Origin: Luteitalea sp.
Lineage (GTDB): Bacteria; Acidobacteriota; Vicinamibacteria; Vicinamibacterales; Vicinamibacteraceae
Assembly: GCA_009377495.1 (NCBI GenBank)
Contig: WHTZ01000004.1
Span: forward strand, 146,425 to 210,424
Length of the DNA stretch: 64,000 nucleotides
Direction: 5' to 3'
Below, piece by piece: positions 51,092-60,252 of the stretch; positions within the stretch are counted from its first letter, which is position 1; each line of letters starts with the position of its first letter. Position numbers and translations under genes: made by a program. The notes below the pieces were generated by a model. That model saw only the letters and a program-made list of their open reading frames with translations, searched no databases and was not told the origin of the DNA.

Positions 51092-52117
51092 TCAGTCGAT
51101 CGCGATCTTCCGTAGGAGGTTGAAATCCGACAACATCTTGCCCGCACCCAACACGACCGATGACAACGGGTCTTCGGCCATCGCCAACGGAAGTCCGGTC
51201 TCCTCACGCAAGCGCTTGTCCAGGTTCTTGAGCAACGAGCCGCCGCCGGTCAGCACGATACCCCGATCCACGATGTCAGCGGACAGCTCGGGCGGCGTGC
51301 GCTCGAGCGCGACACGCACGGCATCGACGATGACGTTCACGGTCTCCGCGAGGGCTTCACGGATCTCCTCGTCGGTGACGGTGATCGTCTTCGGCACGCC
51401 CTCGATGAGGTGCCGGCCCTTGATCTCCATCGCCAGTCGCTCTTCCAACGGATAGGCTGATCCGACCTCCATCTTGATCTGCTCGGCCGTGCGCTCCCCG
51501 ATCAGCAGGTTGTACGTCTTCCTGATGTAGTCGATGATGGCCTCATCCATCTCATTGCCCGCCACGCGCACAGCCTTGCTGTACACAATGCCGGCCAGCG
51601 AGATGACGGCGATGTCCGTCGTGCCACCGCCTATGTCGACGATCATGTTGCCCGAAGGCTCTGTGATGGGCATGCCCGCGCCAATGGCAGCAGCCATGGC
51701 CTCCTCGACGAGGTACACCTCGCTCGCCTTCGCACGGTACGCGCTGTCCTTGACGGCGCGCTTCTCGACCTGCGTGATCTCCGACGGCACCCCGATGACA
51801 ATCCGCGGACGGACCCACACGTTGCGGTTGTGCGCCTTCTTGATGAAGTAGGCGAGCATCCGCTCGGTGACCTCGAAGTCGGCAATGACGCCGTCCTTCA
51901 TCGGCTTGATCGCCACGATGTTGCCGGGGGTCCGACCGAGCATGTCCTTGGCTTCCCGACCGACCGCTTCGATCCGCCCGTTCACCTTGTTGATGGCGAC
52001 CATCGACGGCTCATTGACGATGATGCCCTTGCCGCGGACGTAGACACAGGTGTTGGCCGTCCCGAGATCGATGGCCAGATCACTCGAGAACAGCGAGAAC
52101 AGCGAGCGGCCACTCAA
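51092..52117 (-). CDS. mreB: Actin-like cell shape protein MreB
   Basis: This is a 341-residue actin homologue with the phosphate motifs [12 protein letters not shown] and [15 protein letters not shown], the adenosine motif [11 protein letters not shown], and [12 protein letters not shown]. The predicted start is TTG 52117, which follows GAGGAG by eight bases and overlaps the preceding stop (TTGA). An N-terminal [14 protein letters not shown] amphipathic helix would bind the membrane. MreB filaments guide RodA/PBP2. The upstream gene is an unusual neighbour, a diguanylate cyclase. Confidence 0.96.
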   Translation of the reverse strand: MSGRSLFSLFSSDLAIDLGTANTCVYVRGKGIIVNEPSMVAINKVNGRIEAVGREAKDMLGRTPGNIVAIKPMKDGVIADFEVTERMLAYFIKKAHNRNVWVRPRIVIGVPSEITQVEKRAVKDSAYRAKASEVYLVEEAMAAAIGAGMPITEPSGNMIVDIGGGTTDIAVISLAGIVYSKAVRVAGNEMDEAIIDYIRKTYNLLIGERTAEQIKMEVGSAYPLEERLAMEIKGRHLIEGVPKTITVTDEEIREALAETVNVIVDAVRVALERTPPELSADIVDRGIVLTGGGSLLKNLDKRLREETGLPLAMAEDPLSSVVLGAGKMLSDFNLLRKIAID

Positions 52118-53130
52118 CGACGCTTCTCCTCGCCCGCCACCCGCGCGACACCGGGCGCGGCCACATGGAGGTCGTTGCGGCCGTGTGCCTTGACCCAGTA
52201 CATGGCCTGGTCGGCCGCCTTGAGGAGCGCCTCCACGGCGGCGAACGGCGCCGACCGTGTCACGATCCCCATCGAGATCGTCAACCGGAGCGGGTGCGGC
52301 TCCTCCGCAAGGAATGTGTGCGCCGCCCCGCGGCCGAGGAAACGCCTGGCCAGCGTCACCGCGCATGGCTCGTCCGTGTCCGGAAGTACGGCGGCGAACT
52401 CGTCGCCCCCCAAGCGCGCAAACACGTCGCCCTCACGGAGCGCCCCGCGCAGCAGATCGGCGGTCTCCGCGAGCGCCTGGTCACCCAACAAGTGCCCGTA
52501 GGTGTCGTTCACACGCTTGAAGTGATCCAGGTCACCGAACAAGACCGCCACTGGGCGTCCGGTCCGTTGCGATCGCGTGACCTCTTGCGCCAACGCCCGC
52601 CGCAAGTAGCGCGCATTGTACAGCCCCGTCAGCTCGTCGGTCACAGACAAGGCCTGCACGCGTTCCAGGTGCATCGACACGTCGAGCGCGTACGCCATGG
52701 GCGGAAACAGAAGCGCGAGCTGGCGGCGCAACGTGCGCCCGCAGTGCGGGGTCTCACGCGCGGGTCCGTCATCGAGGCCTACCAGCGCCGCCACGGGCCG
52801 CGTGCGATCGACGAGCACGAACGCGAGGGCTGCCGTGGCGGGCCCGAAGCCGATGGCGCGCCGTACGTCTCGGACTGCCCAAAACGGGCCCCCCGCCTGA
52901 CGGGCCCGGCGCGCGATCGCGAGCACGACCGACCGGCCGCTACGGGTCAGGCCGCGCGCAGCGAGCACGCGCACCGTGCCGGCGGGCTCCAGGACCGCAA
53001 CCGCCCAACAGGGCAGCGGCAGCCACTCAGCGAGCCACTCGACGATCGTATCGGCCACAGCACCGGGAGCCGCAGGTGTCTGCACGTCACGCACGAGGCG
53101 GGCATACGCCTCCACGCGGTCGAGCCACAT
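52114..53130 (-). CDS. Diguanylate cyclase with GAF-like N-terminal domain
   Basis: This is a 338-residue protein. An N-terminal GAF-like region (about 15-150) precedes a GGDEF domain with [39 protein letters not shown] and the active motif [15 protein letters not shown]. The GGDEF is intact, so it should make c-di-GMP. The start is uncertain: ATG 53130 is preceded by AAGG, GTG 53175 is also in frame, and the frame is open to 53328. Its stop overlaps the mreB start, so c-di-GMP synthesis and cell elongation may share a transcript. Confidence 0.87.
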   Translation of the reverse strand: MWLDRVEAYARLVRDVQTPAAPGAVADTIVEWLAEWLPLPCWAVAVLEPAGTVRVLAARGLTRSGRSVVLAIARRARQAGGPFWAVRDVRRAIGFGPATAALAFVLVDRTRPVAALVGLDDGPARETPHCGRTLRRQLALLFPPMAYALDVSMHLERVQALSVTDELTGLYNARYLRRALAQEVTRSQRTGRPVAVLFGDLDHFKRVNDTYGHLLGDQALAETADLLRGALREGDVFARLGGDEFAAVLPDTDEPCAVTLARRFLGRGAAHTFLAEEPHPLRLTISMGIVTRSAPFAAVEALLKAADQAMYWVKAHGRNDLHVAAPGVARVAGEEKRR

Positions 53131-53356
53131 GGCGAGCCTTGGCTGGGCTGTACGGAGATGCGTGCTGAGATCCACAGGATGGGCGGCCTGAGCGCGTCGA
53201 GGGCCGCTGCGGAACCCCACTCGCCGGGCTCCCCGGCGCGGCCGCCGCGCTGGGGTGGACGGCACGCGGATGAGGACACGGCGATGCGGCACGCACAAGA
53301 GACGCGGCCATACCCCAGGTCCTTTCAACCGACGACGGCCAATCTATCACACCCGG

Positions 53357-53423
53357 GGGCGAGCACCCAGCACTCAGCACCCAGCACCTCGGCACCCAGC
53401 ACCTCGGCACCTTGTCATCCCTG
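53357..53423. repeat. Intergenic word repeat (CAGCACC/CGGCACC-type)
   Basis: About seven copies of AGCACC words with CAGC, CTCGG or ACTC spacers lie between the divergent diguanylate cyclase and PpiD-like genes. Any promoters for the two operons must lie within or around it. Confidence 0.7.
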
Positions 53424-53452
53424 TCACCCCTTCTTGCATTAGGATCGTACGT

Positions 53453-55369
53453 ATGACGATGTTGGATCGGATGCGCCGGCACAAGCGATGGCTCAAATGG
53501 AGCTTGGCGCTGGTCTGCGTGGCATTTGTGGCGCTCTACTTCCCCGATTTCCTATCGACACGGCAGGATGTCGGGGCGGCTCCCAACACAGCGGTGGCAG
53601 AGGTCGACGGCCGCAAGATCACCGTGGCGGAGTTCACACGCGCGTACTACCAGCGCCTGGACGCGTACCGCGCATCGGCCGGAGAGTCGTTCGATCCGAA
53701 GCTATTGAAGCAGCTCGGCATCGATCGGCAGATCCTCAGCTTGCTCATCGACGAGCAGGCGATGCTCGCTGAGGCGGGACGGCTTGGCCTGAAAGTCAGC
53801 GATGCGGAAGTGCGCGAGCGAATCCTGCGTCTACCGGGGCTACAAGAGAATGGTCAGTTCATCGGCGAGGAGCGCTATCGTCAGTTGCTGGGTCTGCAGC
53901 GCCCCCCGCTCACGCCGGCCGAGTTCGAAGCAGATGTGCGAAGCCAGCTCCTGGCCGAGAAGCTGCGGACCGCGCTCACGTCATGGATGACGGTCTCGGA
54001 CGAAGACGTCGAGCGCGAGTACCGACGCCGGAACGAAAAGGCCAAGCTCGAGGTCGTCTCGGTGCCTGCAGAGACGTTCAAGGACCAGGCGGCGCCAAGC
54101 GACGCCGAGTTGGCCAAGTACTTCGAAAAGAACCGCGAGAAGTACCGCATGGGCGTGAAGATGAAGATTCGATTCCTGTCCATCGACGCTCAAGCGCTGC
54201 GCGAGGCAATCACGGTCTCGCCGCAGGAGGCTCGGCAGCACTACGACGACAACACCACGCAGTACTCGACGCCAGAGCAGGTTCGCGCGAGTCACGTGCT
54301 GCTGACGATAGAGGATAAGAACGAGGCCGAGGTGCGGAAGCAAGCCGAGGGCCTCCTCGCGAAAATCAAGGGCGGCGCCGACATCGCCGCGCTCGCGACG
54401 CAGTACTCCGAAGATCCTGGCAGCAAGGAGAAGGGCGGAGACTTGGGGTATTTCGGCCGAGGAGCGATGGCGAAAGAGTTCGAGGACGCGGCCTTCTCAC
54501 TCGAGCCCGGCGGGCTGAGCGACGTGGTGAAGTCGCAGTTCGGCTTCCACATCATCAAGGTGACGGACAAGAAACCGGCCGAGACGCAGCCCTTCGCGAA
54601 AGTGCAGGAGCAGATTGTCGAACAATTGAAATGGCAGCGCGCACAGGCGCGTGCGGAGGAGCTCGCAACCGAGATCGCGGCCAAGATCAAACAGCCGTCC
54701 GATCTCGATGCAGTGGCGCGCGCGCACAAGCTGAAGGTCGCGGAGTCGAACTTCTTCGAGCGGGACGAGCCGATCGACGGGCTCGGACCGGCCCCCGAGG
54801 TCAGCCAAGCCGCATTCTCATTGGAGCAGGGTCAAGTGAGCGACGCGCTGCGCACATCGCAGGGATTCGCGTTCATCACGGTCGTGGGCAACCAGCCTGC
54901 GCGCATGCCGAAGCTGAGCGAGGTGAAAGCGCGCGTTACGGAAGACATGACCGACGAGAAGGCGCTCGACCTGGCGCGGGACAAGGCGCAGAGCCTGGCT
55001 GAGTCCCTCAAGGGCAACTTCGCCCGCGCGGCCAAGGCAGCCGGGCTCGAAGTGGAGACGACAGACTTCACGCGCGGCGGAAGCGTGCCGACCGTCGGTG
55101 CAAACGCGCAGGTGGATGAGCTGGCCTTTCGTCTCCCCGTGGGCGGGGTCAGCGACCCGATCGTGACCGACACCGGAGCGTCGATCATTCGCGTCGCCGA
55201 GCGCACCGAGATCAAGAAGGAGGATCTCACAGCCGAGCGCGAGACGCTGCGCCAAGAGCTCCTCGAGCAACAACGGGGTCGCTTCGTCAACAGCTACCTG
55301 TCCAAGGTGAAAGAGCGGATCGAGATTCGCCAGAACGATGCGGTGCTGCAGCAGGCGATACCTTCCTAG
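53453..55369 (+). CDS. PpiD/SurA-like membrane-anchored peptidyl-prolyl isomerase
   Basis: This is a 638-residue protein: an N-terminal anchor (WSLALVCVAFVALYFPDFL), a SurA-N/chaperone domain (VAEVDGRKITVAEFTRAYYQ), a parvulin domain at about 230-330 (RASHVLLTIEDKNEAEVRKQ, YSEDPGSKEKGGDLGYFGRG then FGFHIIKVTDKKP), a second degenerate parvulin-like unit and a C-terminal helix. It folds outer-membrane or secreted proteins in the periplasm. ATG 53453 has AGGA at fair spacing. It should act on proteins such as the large receptors encoded in this window. Confidence 0.9.
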   Translation: MTMLDRMRRHKRWLKWSLALVCVAFVALYFPDFLSTRQDVGAAPNTAVAEVDGRKITVAEFTRAYYQRLDAYRASAGESFDPKLLKQLGIDRQILSLLIDEQAMLAEAGRLGLKVSDAEVRERILRLPGLQENGQFIGEERYRQLLGLQRPPLTPAEFEADVRSQLLAEKLRTALTSWMTVSDEDVEREYRRRNEKAKLEVVSVPAETFKDQAAPSDAELAKYFEKNREKYRMGVKMKIRFLSIDAQALREAITVSPQEARQHYDDNTTQYSTPEQVRASHVLLTIEDKNEAEVRKQAEGLLAKIKGGADIAALATQYSEDPGSKEKGGDLGYFGRGAMAKEFEDAAFSLEPGGLSDVVKSQFGFHIIKVTDKKPAETQPFAKVQEQIVEQLKWQRAQARAEELATEIAAKIKQPSDLDAVARAHKLKVAESNFFERDEPIDGLGPAPEVSQAAFSLEQGQVSDALRTSQGFAFITVVGNQPARMPKLSEVKARVTEDMTDEKALDLARDKAQSLAESLKGNFARAAKAAGLEVETTDFTRGGSVPTVGANAQVDELAFRLPVGGVSDPIVTDTGASIIRVAERTEIKKEDLTAERETLRQELLEQQRGRFVNSYLSKVKERIEIRQNDAVLQQAIPS

Positions 55370-55392
55370 GGGTCAGGGGTCAGGGGTCAGGA
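55368..55392. repeat. Word repeat GGGGTCAGG
   Basis: About three copies of GGGGTCAGG join the stop codons of the two convergent genes. Confidence 0.7.
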
Positions 55393-55394
55393 GT

Positions 55395-57140
55395 TTAAGG
55401 CCGCACGAACACGTACGGCATGAGCGCGAGCGGCTCGCCGTGGCGTAGAAGTCGTAGCGGCGCCTGCACGGCTGCCAGCGCGCGACGCTCGCTGGGCGTC
55501 GCGAACACGTCCAGCAGGAGGCTGCGGCCATCGTCTGCGCCTGAGAGGGGATCCGCCAGCCACTCGAAGAAGCTCTTTCTCGGCGGATAGACGACGAGCT
55601 CGACGGGCGCATCCGCGCCAATGCCGGCGCGCTCTCGGGCGATGGCCATGGCACGTGACAGGCCCCCCAGCTCGTCGACCAGACCCAGATCTTTCGCCTG
55701 CCGGCCAGTCCACACACGGCCCTGCGCCATGGCATCGATCTGCTCGGGCGTGCTTCGCCGCGCCTCCGCAACCTTCTCGACGAACTGGTCATAGAAGGCT
55801 TGCATGTGCTCTTCGAGCTTGGCACGCTCTTCCGGCGTAAAGGGCCGCGCCGGAGAGCCCATCTCGGCAAACCGCCCTTCGCTCACCGACTCTATGCGCG
55901 CGCCAACCTTCGACATGAGACCCGCCGTCACGAACTTTCCGCCAAAGATGCCGATGGAGCCAGTCAGCGTCCCCGGCTGCGCGACGATGACGTGGGCCGG
56001 CATGGCGATGTAGTAGCCTCCCGACGCGGCCAAGTCCGACATCGAGACGATGAGTGGCTTGACCTCGCGCGTCAGCATCAGCTCGCGCCAGATCGCGTCG
56101 GACGCGATTGAGGATCCGCCGGGGCTATCGACGCGCAGCACGACCGCTTTGATGCTGCTGTCCTCGCGGACCTTGCGGATGTACTCGTTCAGCGTGTCGG
56201 AGCCCACGTAGCCGCCTTGCCACGACTCGCCGCTGCGCCCCGGCGTGATGGCACCCACTGCATAAATGAGCGCCACTCTGGAGCCTTGCGTGAAGCCGAA
56301 TCCGCCGTCCTCGCTCCCGAGATAATCCCTCGATTCGAGCAGCCGAGAGCGCGGCTCGATGCCGCTCTTCTTCCTGACCTCGTCGAGGTACGCAAGGTCA
56401 TCGACGAGACCGTGCGCGAGGGCGTCTTCCGGCAGCAGCGGGCCGGTGTCCACGATGGCGCGCACGTCCGCTTCGGACTTCTTGCGGCTCGTGGCGATGC
56501 CACGCACGAGCTCGCCGAACGCGTCGGCGTTGAGCGAGGTGATCATCTCGCGGTGCGCCGGTGTGAAGCCCTCTTCGGTGAACGTGTTCACGGCTGTCTT
56601 GTAGTCCCCAATGTGCACGAAGTCGGGGTAGATCCCGAGCTTGTCGAGCGTGCCGCGCAGGAACATCTCGTAGCTAGCCAGCCCGCCGAGGTCGATCGTG
56701 CCGGATGGCATCAGGTACACCTTGTCGCACGCCGAGGCGAGATAGTATTCCTGATTCCCGGCGTACTCGAGATACGCGACGAGCGGCTTGCCAGCCTTTC
56801 GGAAGTCGAGGAGCGCGTCGCGCAACTCCTGGGTCTTGCCCCACAAGGCCGGTGTCCCGCCGGGTACCACCACGACGCCCTGGATGCGGCGGTCGGTCTT
56901 CGCGCGCCGCAACGCGCCGACCAGGCCACGGAGCGTCGGCTGGTCACTCCACAACGTCGGCAATCCAGGCGGCTCGTATTCGGGAAGATCCGCGCTCACG
57001 CGCAGAACGAGTGTCGCGTTCGACGGGATGGGACGCGGCCTACCGACGAAGGTGTAGACGAACGCCAGGCCCGCCGCCGACGTGAGGACGGCGACCATGA
57101 TGAGGATGAGAACGAGCCAAAGGCCGCGACGTGCCGCCAC
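55395..57140 (-). CDS. sppA: Signal peptide peptidase SppA (67K type)
   Basis: This is a 581-residue protease with an N-terminal membrane anchor (LWLVLILIMVAVLTSAAG) and two ClpP-like halves. In the first half, the catalytic lysine lies in HIGDYKTAVNTFTEEGF; in the second half, the nucleophile serine lies in SDLAASGGYYIAMP. It digests cleaved signal peptides in the membrane. GTG 57140 is chosen; the frame is open to 57329 but overlaps the tRNA there. It is convergent with the PpiD-like gene, with a word repeat between. Confidence 0.94.
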   Translation of the reverse strand: MAARRGLWLVLILIMVAVLTSAAGLAFVYTFVGRPRPIPSNATLVLRVSADLPEYEPPGLPTLWSDQPTLRGLVGALRRAKTDRRIQGVVVVPGGTPALWGKTQELRDALLDFRKAGKPLVAYLEYAGNQEYYLASACDKVYLMPSGTIDLGGLASYEMFLRGTLDKLGIYPDFVHIGDYKTAVNTFTEEGFTPAHREMITSLNADAFGELVRGIATSRKKSEADVRAIVDTGPLLPEDALAHGLVDDLAYLDEVRKKSGIEPRSRLLESRDYLGSEDGGFGFTQGSRVALIYAVGAITPGRSGESWQGGYVGSDTLNEYIRKVREDSSIKAVVLRVDSPGGSSIASDAIWRELMLTREVKPLIVSMSDLAASGGYYIAMPAHVIVAQPGTLTGSIGIFGGKFVTAGLMSKVGARIESVSEGRFAEMGSPARPFTPEERAKLEEHMQAFYDQFVEKVAEARRSTPEQIDAMAQGRVWTGRQAKDLGLVDELGGLSRAMAIARERAGIGADAPVELVVYPPRKSFFEWLADPLSGADDGRSLLLDVFATPSERRALAAVQAPLRLLRHGEPLALMPYVFVRP

Positions 57141-57276
57141 GGGGTCCGCCTTTCGATGGAAAACTAAGAATCCGTGCCAATGTGCGAGTATAGCATCGGG
57201 CTTCTGGAGTCCTCGACCCCGCGGCAGGGCTTGCGTTATACTCCATGGTTCGGAACCCTTCGCGGGTTCGCTCTGT

Positions 57277-57363
57277 GCGGAAGTGGCGGAACTGGCAGAC
57301 GCGCAGGTCTCAGGAACCTGTCGAGGCAACTCGGTGGGGGTTCAAATCCCCCCTTCCGCACCA
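57277..57363 (+). tRNA. tRNA-Leu (anticodon CAG) with encoded CCA
   Basis: The acceptor stem GCGGAAG/CTTCCGC, anticodon stem CAGGT/ACCTG with loop CTCAGGA (anticodon CAG), long variable arm and the T-arm ending GGTTCAAATCC are all visible. The CCA is encoded at 57361-57363. A tyrosine recombinase gene begins 87 bp later, so the tRNA 3' end is the probable attachment site of the island. Confidence 0.97.
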
Positions 57364-57449
57364 TATCTAAGCCCTCATTAACAAGCAGTTTATACGAGTC
57401 GTCAGTTTTCCTGTACCCACTTTGTCCCAACCTGCGGTCTATCTTGAGC

Positions 57450-58844
57450 ATGTCGCTCACGATCGACCGGCGCCACATAAGCACCTGCCTTCACACTAGC
57501 AAGGGACGACGCTGGCACCGATGCCAGTCTCATCTGGGTGCAAGGTCCTTTAGGCAAAGAGTACGTTCGCCAGTCGCTCAACCTCACCGTGTGGGGTGCC
57601 GCGCAAGAGAAGGTGCGCGGGTGGGAAGCCTCGGGACAGATCGGTGTTGTCCATCAGAACGCCCCGTCCATTCGCGAAGCCGTTGAAAAGCACATCGCCG
57701 ATGCCGACGCGCGGAACCTGAAGCCGGAGAGCATCAAAAAGATCCGCGACATCGTGGAGCGTCGACTCCTCGACTTCTGTGCCAAGCAGGGCTATCGGTT
57801 CCTGCGGCAGTTGAACGTGGATGCTGTTCGCGAATTTCGGAACGGGCTTGTCAAGTCCTACTCTCCGAATTCGGCGCGAAAGCGCCTCGAATACGTGCGC
57901 GCCTTCTTTCGCTTCTGCCATCAGTCGGGTTGGATCGCCGCAAACCCAGCGGCAGTGATCAAGCCTCCTCGGGCCGACCAGTCCCCTACGCTGCCGTTCG
58001 ACAAGGACGAGATGCGGGCCATCTTGCTGCCGCTGACTCCTTCAGGACACAAGGCAAGTTTCGAAAGGCCAATCGGCTTCGTATTCGCGCCATGATTCTG
58101 CTGCTGCGGTACGCCGGCCTTCGGATTTCCGATGCTGCCGTGCTTGAACGTTCGCGTCTTGCCGGCGACAAGCTGTTCTTGTACACGCAGAAGACCGGTA
58201 CGCCGGTGTGGGTGCCGCTGCCGCCTCATGTCGTTCACGCTCTCGAGCAATCACCGAGCGACAATCCCAAGTACTTCTTCTGGAACGGCAGATCCCTGCC
58301 GACGAGCGCGGTGAAGATTTGGGAGCGAACCTTCGAGCGCGTCTTCGAGCTGACGAGCATTCCCGAGGGCACGCTACATCGGTTCCGAGATACGTTTGCC
58401 GTGGAGCTGCTCCTCAAGGGCGTGGCGATTGAGCAGGTCTCGATCTTGTTGGGCCACTCGTCACTGAAGGTCACGGAGAAACACTACGCGCCGTGGGTCA
58501 AAGCACGACAAGAGCAGCTCGAACAGTCTGTGCGACTGACGTGGGATACCGAGAGCACCAACGACGCGGCGAGGACCGGTCGGTCAAGTGTTGGCGATTC
58601 TTCTGCTATTCCTCCGTCATCCGGCGATGCACTCGCACCGCCACCGATTCCGGAATCCGGAGCGTTCGATACACGCGTTTCCCGGGCCGCTGGTGATGGA
58701 ACACCACGACGCCGGGCTCGTGGAGAAACAGACGGCGAACGAAGTCGTCGCTCACGCCCCACAGCTCGGCGAGCTCATCGACCGAAAGGTGTCGCTCGAA
58801 CGCCGTCTCCGGCGCCGACATCTCTGGACCCCAGCGACAATTAG
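57450..58844 (+). pseudogene. Tyrosine recombinase (site-specific integrase) with two frameshifts
   Basis: The protein is read in three frames. The N-terminal SLTIDRRHISTCLHTSKGRR continues after a +1 shift near 57530 as VQGPLGKEYVRQSLNLTVWG with a SAM-like domain, then after a -1 shift near 58030 as RKANRLRIRAMILLLRYAGL with the catalytic domain. Catalytic residues are visible: Arg in GLRISDA, Lys in TQKTGTP, HxxR in LHRFRDTF, His in LGHSS and Tyr in EKHYAPW. Repairing one base at each place would restore a full protein. The last stretch to 58844 overlaps the opposite-strand HTH gene and is probably read past a lost stop. It is adjacent to tRNA-Leu and is presumed inactive. Confidence 0.85.
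58606..58821 (-). CDS. Helix-turn-helix excisionase-like DNA-binding protein
   Basis: This is a 71-residue protein with a MerR/excisionase-type winged HTH: LSVDELAELWGVSDDFVRRL, then GVVVFHHQRPGKRVYRTLRI and PESVAVRVHRRM. Such small proteins often lie next to tyrosine recombinases in acidobacterial integrated elements and bend DNA at att sites. The ATG at 58821 has no strong ribosome-binding site. It is antisense to the tail of the broken integrase frame. Confidence 0.75.
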   Translation of the reverse strand: MSAPETAFERHLSVDELAELWGVSDDFVRRLFLHEPGVVVFHHQRPGKRVYRTLRIPESVAVRVHRRMTEE

Positions 58845-58913
58845 GCGATCGAGTTGGCCGCCAATGATGTGCGGCCCGCTAACGCGCCCAGCACGGGGCG
58901 TGATGCTGGCCCG

Positions 58914-59104
58914 CAAGTCCTGACACCAGGGCGTGCGGTCCGACCTTAGGTCGGGGCACACAAGCCACATCGCGCGACTCCTGGCACCAAGGCGCGTAGG
59001 CCCCGACCTTAGGTCGAGGCGCGCAAGCCACATCGCGCGCGACTCCTGGCATCAAGGCATGTAGGCCGGACCTTTACGTCGGCCTACAGCCACATGCCGC
59101 GCGA
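58914..59104. repeat. Three tandem ~63-bp repeats with palindromic GACCTTAGGTC
   Basis: Three units (58914-58976, 58977-59041, 59042-59104) share CTGGCACCAAGGCG-type beginnings and GCCACATCGCGC-type ends. The palindrome GACCTTAGGTC is perfect in units 1 (58942-58952) and 2 (59005-59015) and decayed in unit 3. The rest of 58845-59439 shows no credible gene. Confidence 0.8.
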
Positions 59105-59439
59105 GCTACAACCGATTGAGTTCTTCGGGAAAAAAGGTCGGTAGCGTGAGTTCACCGACTGCAGATTTGGGGCTCGACTCTCCGGCGCGTCTCGGCGCCG
59201 GCCGCCCGAGCTCCCCTGAGCGTGTGCTCGAGAGAGGATTCGCGATGACGCGTCTCACGTGTCACCGCTCGGTGTTTGTATACCACGCGATTTGACCCGA
59301 CGCAAGCGTTCGTCCAAGCTCGCGTGTCTCCTAACGCTTCACACGTCGAATCAGGTGGTCCGTCGCAGACTAATGGCACCACCTCCATGATCACCATGCC
59401 TCATCTGCGAACCGTCCACGACCTCGCCCCGATTTCTGG

Positions 59440-60012
59440 ATGCGCGAACGTCTCGAAACGAAGCAGGTTCAGGGTCTCACGATCGACGACTACGACGAGT
59501 ATCGGGTGGATCAGGTCCGCTTTCACCGCGACGACTATCTCCGTCGCTATCGCATCTGGCGTCAGCTCAATCCAGCACACCGGGAGAACGCGCTCGTCGA
59601 TCTCGATGATCTCCCCGCGGCGCAGCAGATCGCACCGCTCTCCAACTTCCACTTTTCCACTCACGCCGTCCGGCATCGGTCGCGTTCCAAGGCCTGCTCG
59701 TACCGGCCCCCGACAGGGAACTCAGGTGCTCCATGCCACGTGAGACCATGTTCCCACGCACGTTCCCATCCACGTTCTCGGCACCCGCACCCGTTGTCGG
59801 TCCCGTGGATCCCCGATGAACTCCTTGTGAGCGCAGCAGTTAGTGACGTCTTGTCCGAGCGCCGCGCGCTCGGCCGCAGGTGTCCGCGCGTGCCCCGTCA
59901 GCCACGGGCCGAGGCGTCGTGCGCTCTGACAAACCTTCAGACAATTCTTATGCGCCCGCGCCTGCCACACAGCGTCGTCCCGGCAGAGGAGGTGATCAAG
60001 GGTATATACTGA
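59440..60012 (+). CDS. Unrecognised ORF in the island, doubtful
   Basis: This is a 190-codon frame. Its first 75 residues are charged and helix-like (TIDDYDEYRVDQVRFHRDDY and so on), but the later part is His/Pro/Arg-rich and not protein-like. No family is recognised. It could be the start of a protein with a later frameshift, in keeping with its broken neighbours. The region around it (59105-59439) holds nothing else that I can support. Confidence 0.28.
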   Translation: MRERLETKQVQGLTIDDYDEYRVDQVRFHRDDYLRRYRIWRQLNPAHRENALVDLDDLPAAQQIAPLSNFHFSTHAVRHRSRSKACSYRPPTGNSGAPCHVRPCSHARSHPRSRHPHPLSVPWIPDELLVSAAVSDVLSERRALGRRCPRVPRQPRAEASCALTNLQTILMRPRLPHSVVPAEEVIKGIY

Positions 60013-60018
60013 AAAGTC

Positions 60019-60252
60019 ATGACGCCCTTCGTGAAGACGTTTCTCGTTGCCGCCTCTGTTCTCGGCGTCGCCGTTCATGCGATCACGAAAGAGTCGCTGC
60101 CATGGTGGCCTGACACGGTCATCATGGGCTCTGTTCTCGGGGGCCTAGTGACATTGATTGTCATCAAAGCGGCGACTGTGGATCGACCAGTCAATAGGAT
60201 GCTACTGCGAACAGCTAGGATGGCCTTCAATCGCGAGAAACGGACATCCTGA
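60019..60252 (+). CDS. Small two-helix membrane protein
   Basis: This is a 77-residue protein with two hydrophobic segments (FVKTFLVAASVLGVAVHAIT and VIMGSVLGGLVTLIVIKAAT) and a basic C-terminus. TATACT 15 bases before the ATG could be a -10, which would give a very short leader. No family is recognised. It could be a holin-like or accessory island protein; that is speculation. Confidence 0.45.
   Translation: MTPFVKTFLVAASVLGVAVHAITKESLPWWPDTVIMGSVLGGLVTLIVIKAATVDRPVNRMLLRTARMAFNREKRTS

Noticed and set aside
14168..55392. CRISPR arrays
   Set aside because: The word repeats have no regular spacer-repeat pattern and the units are below 12 bases; no cas genes are present.
57141..57329. N-terminal extension of sppA
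   Set aside because: It would run through the tRNA-Leu gene on the opposite strand and precede the membrane anchor.
58914..59104. CRISPR-like or integron attC array
   Set aside because: Only three diverged units without unique spacers, and no cas or integron integrase signature next to them.
59401..59676. Minus-strand 91-residue frame opposite the doubtful ORF at 59440
   Set aside because: It is somewhat protein-like, but I found no family sign and no ribosome-binding site; neither strand can be chosen firmly.
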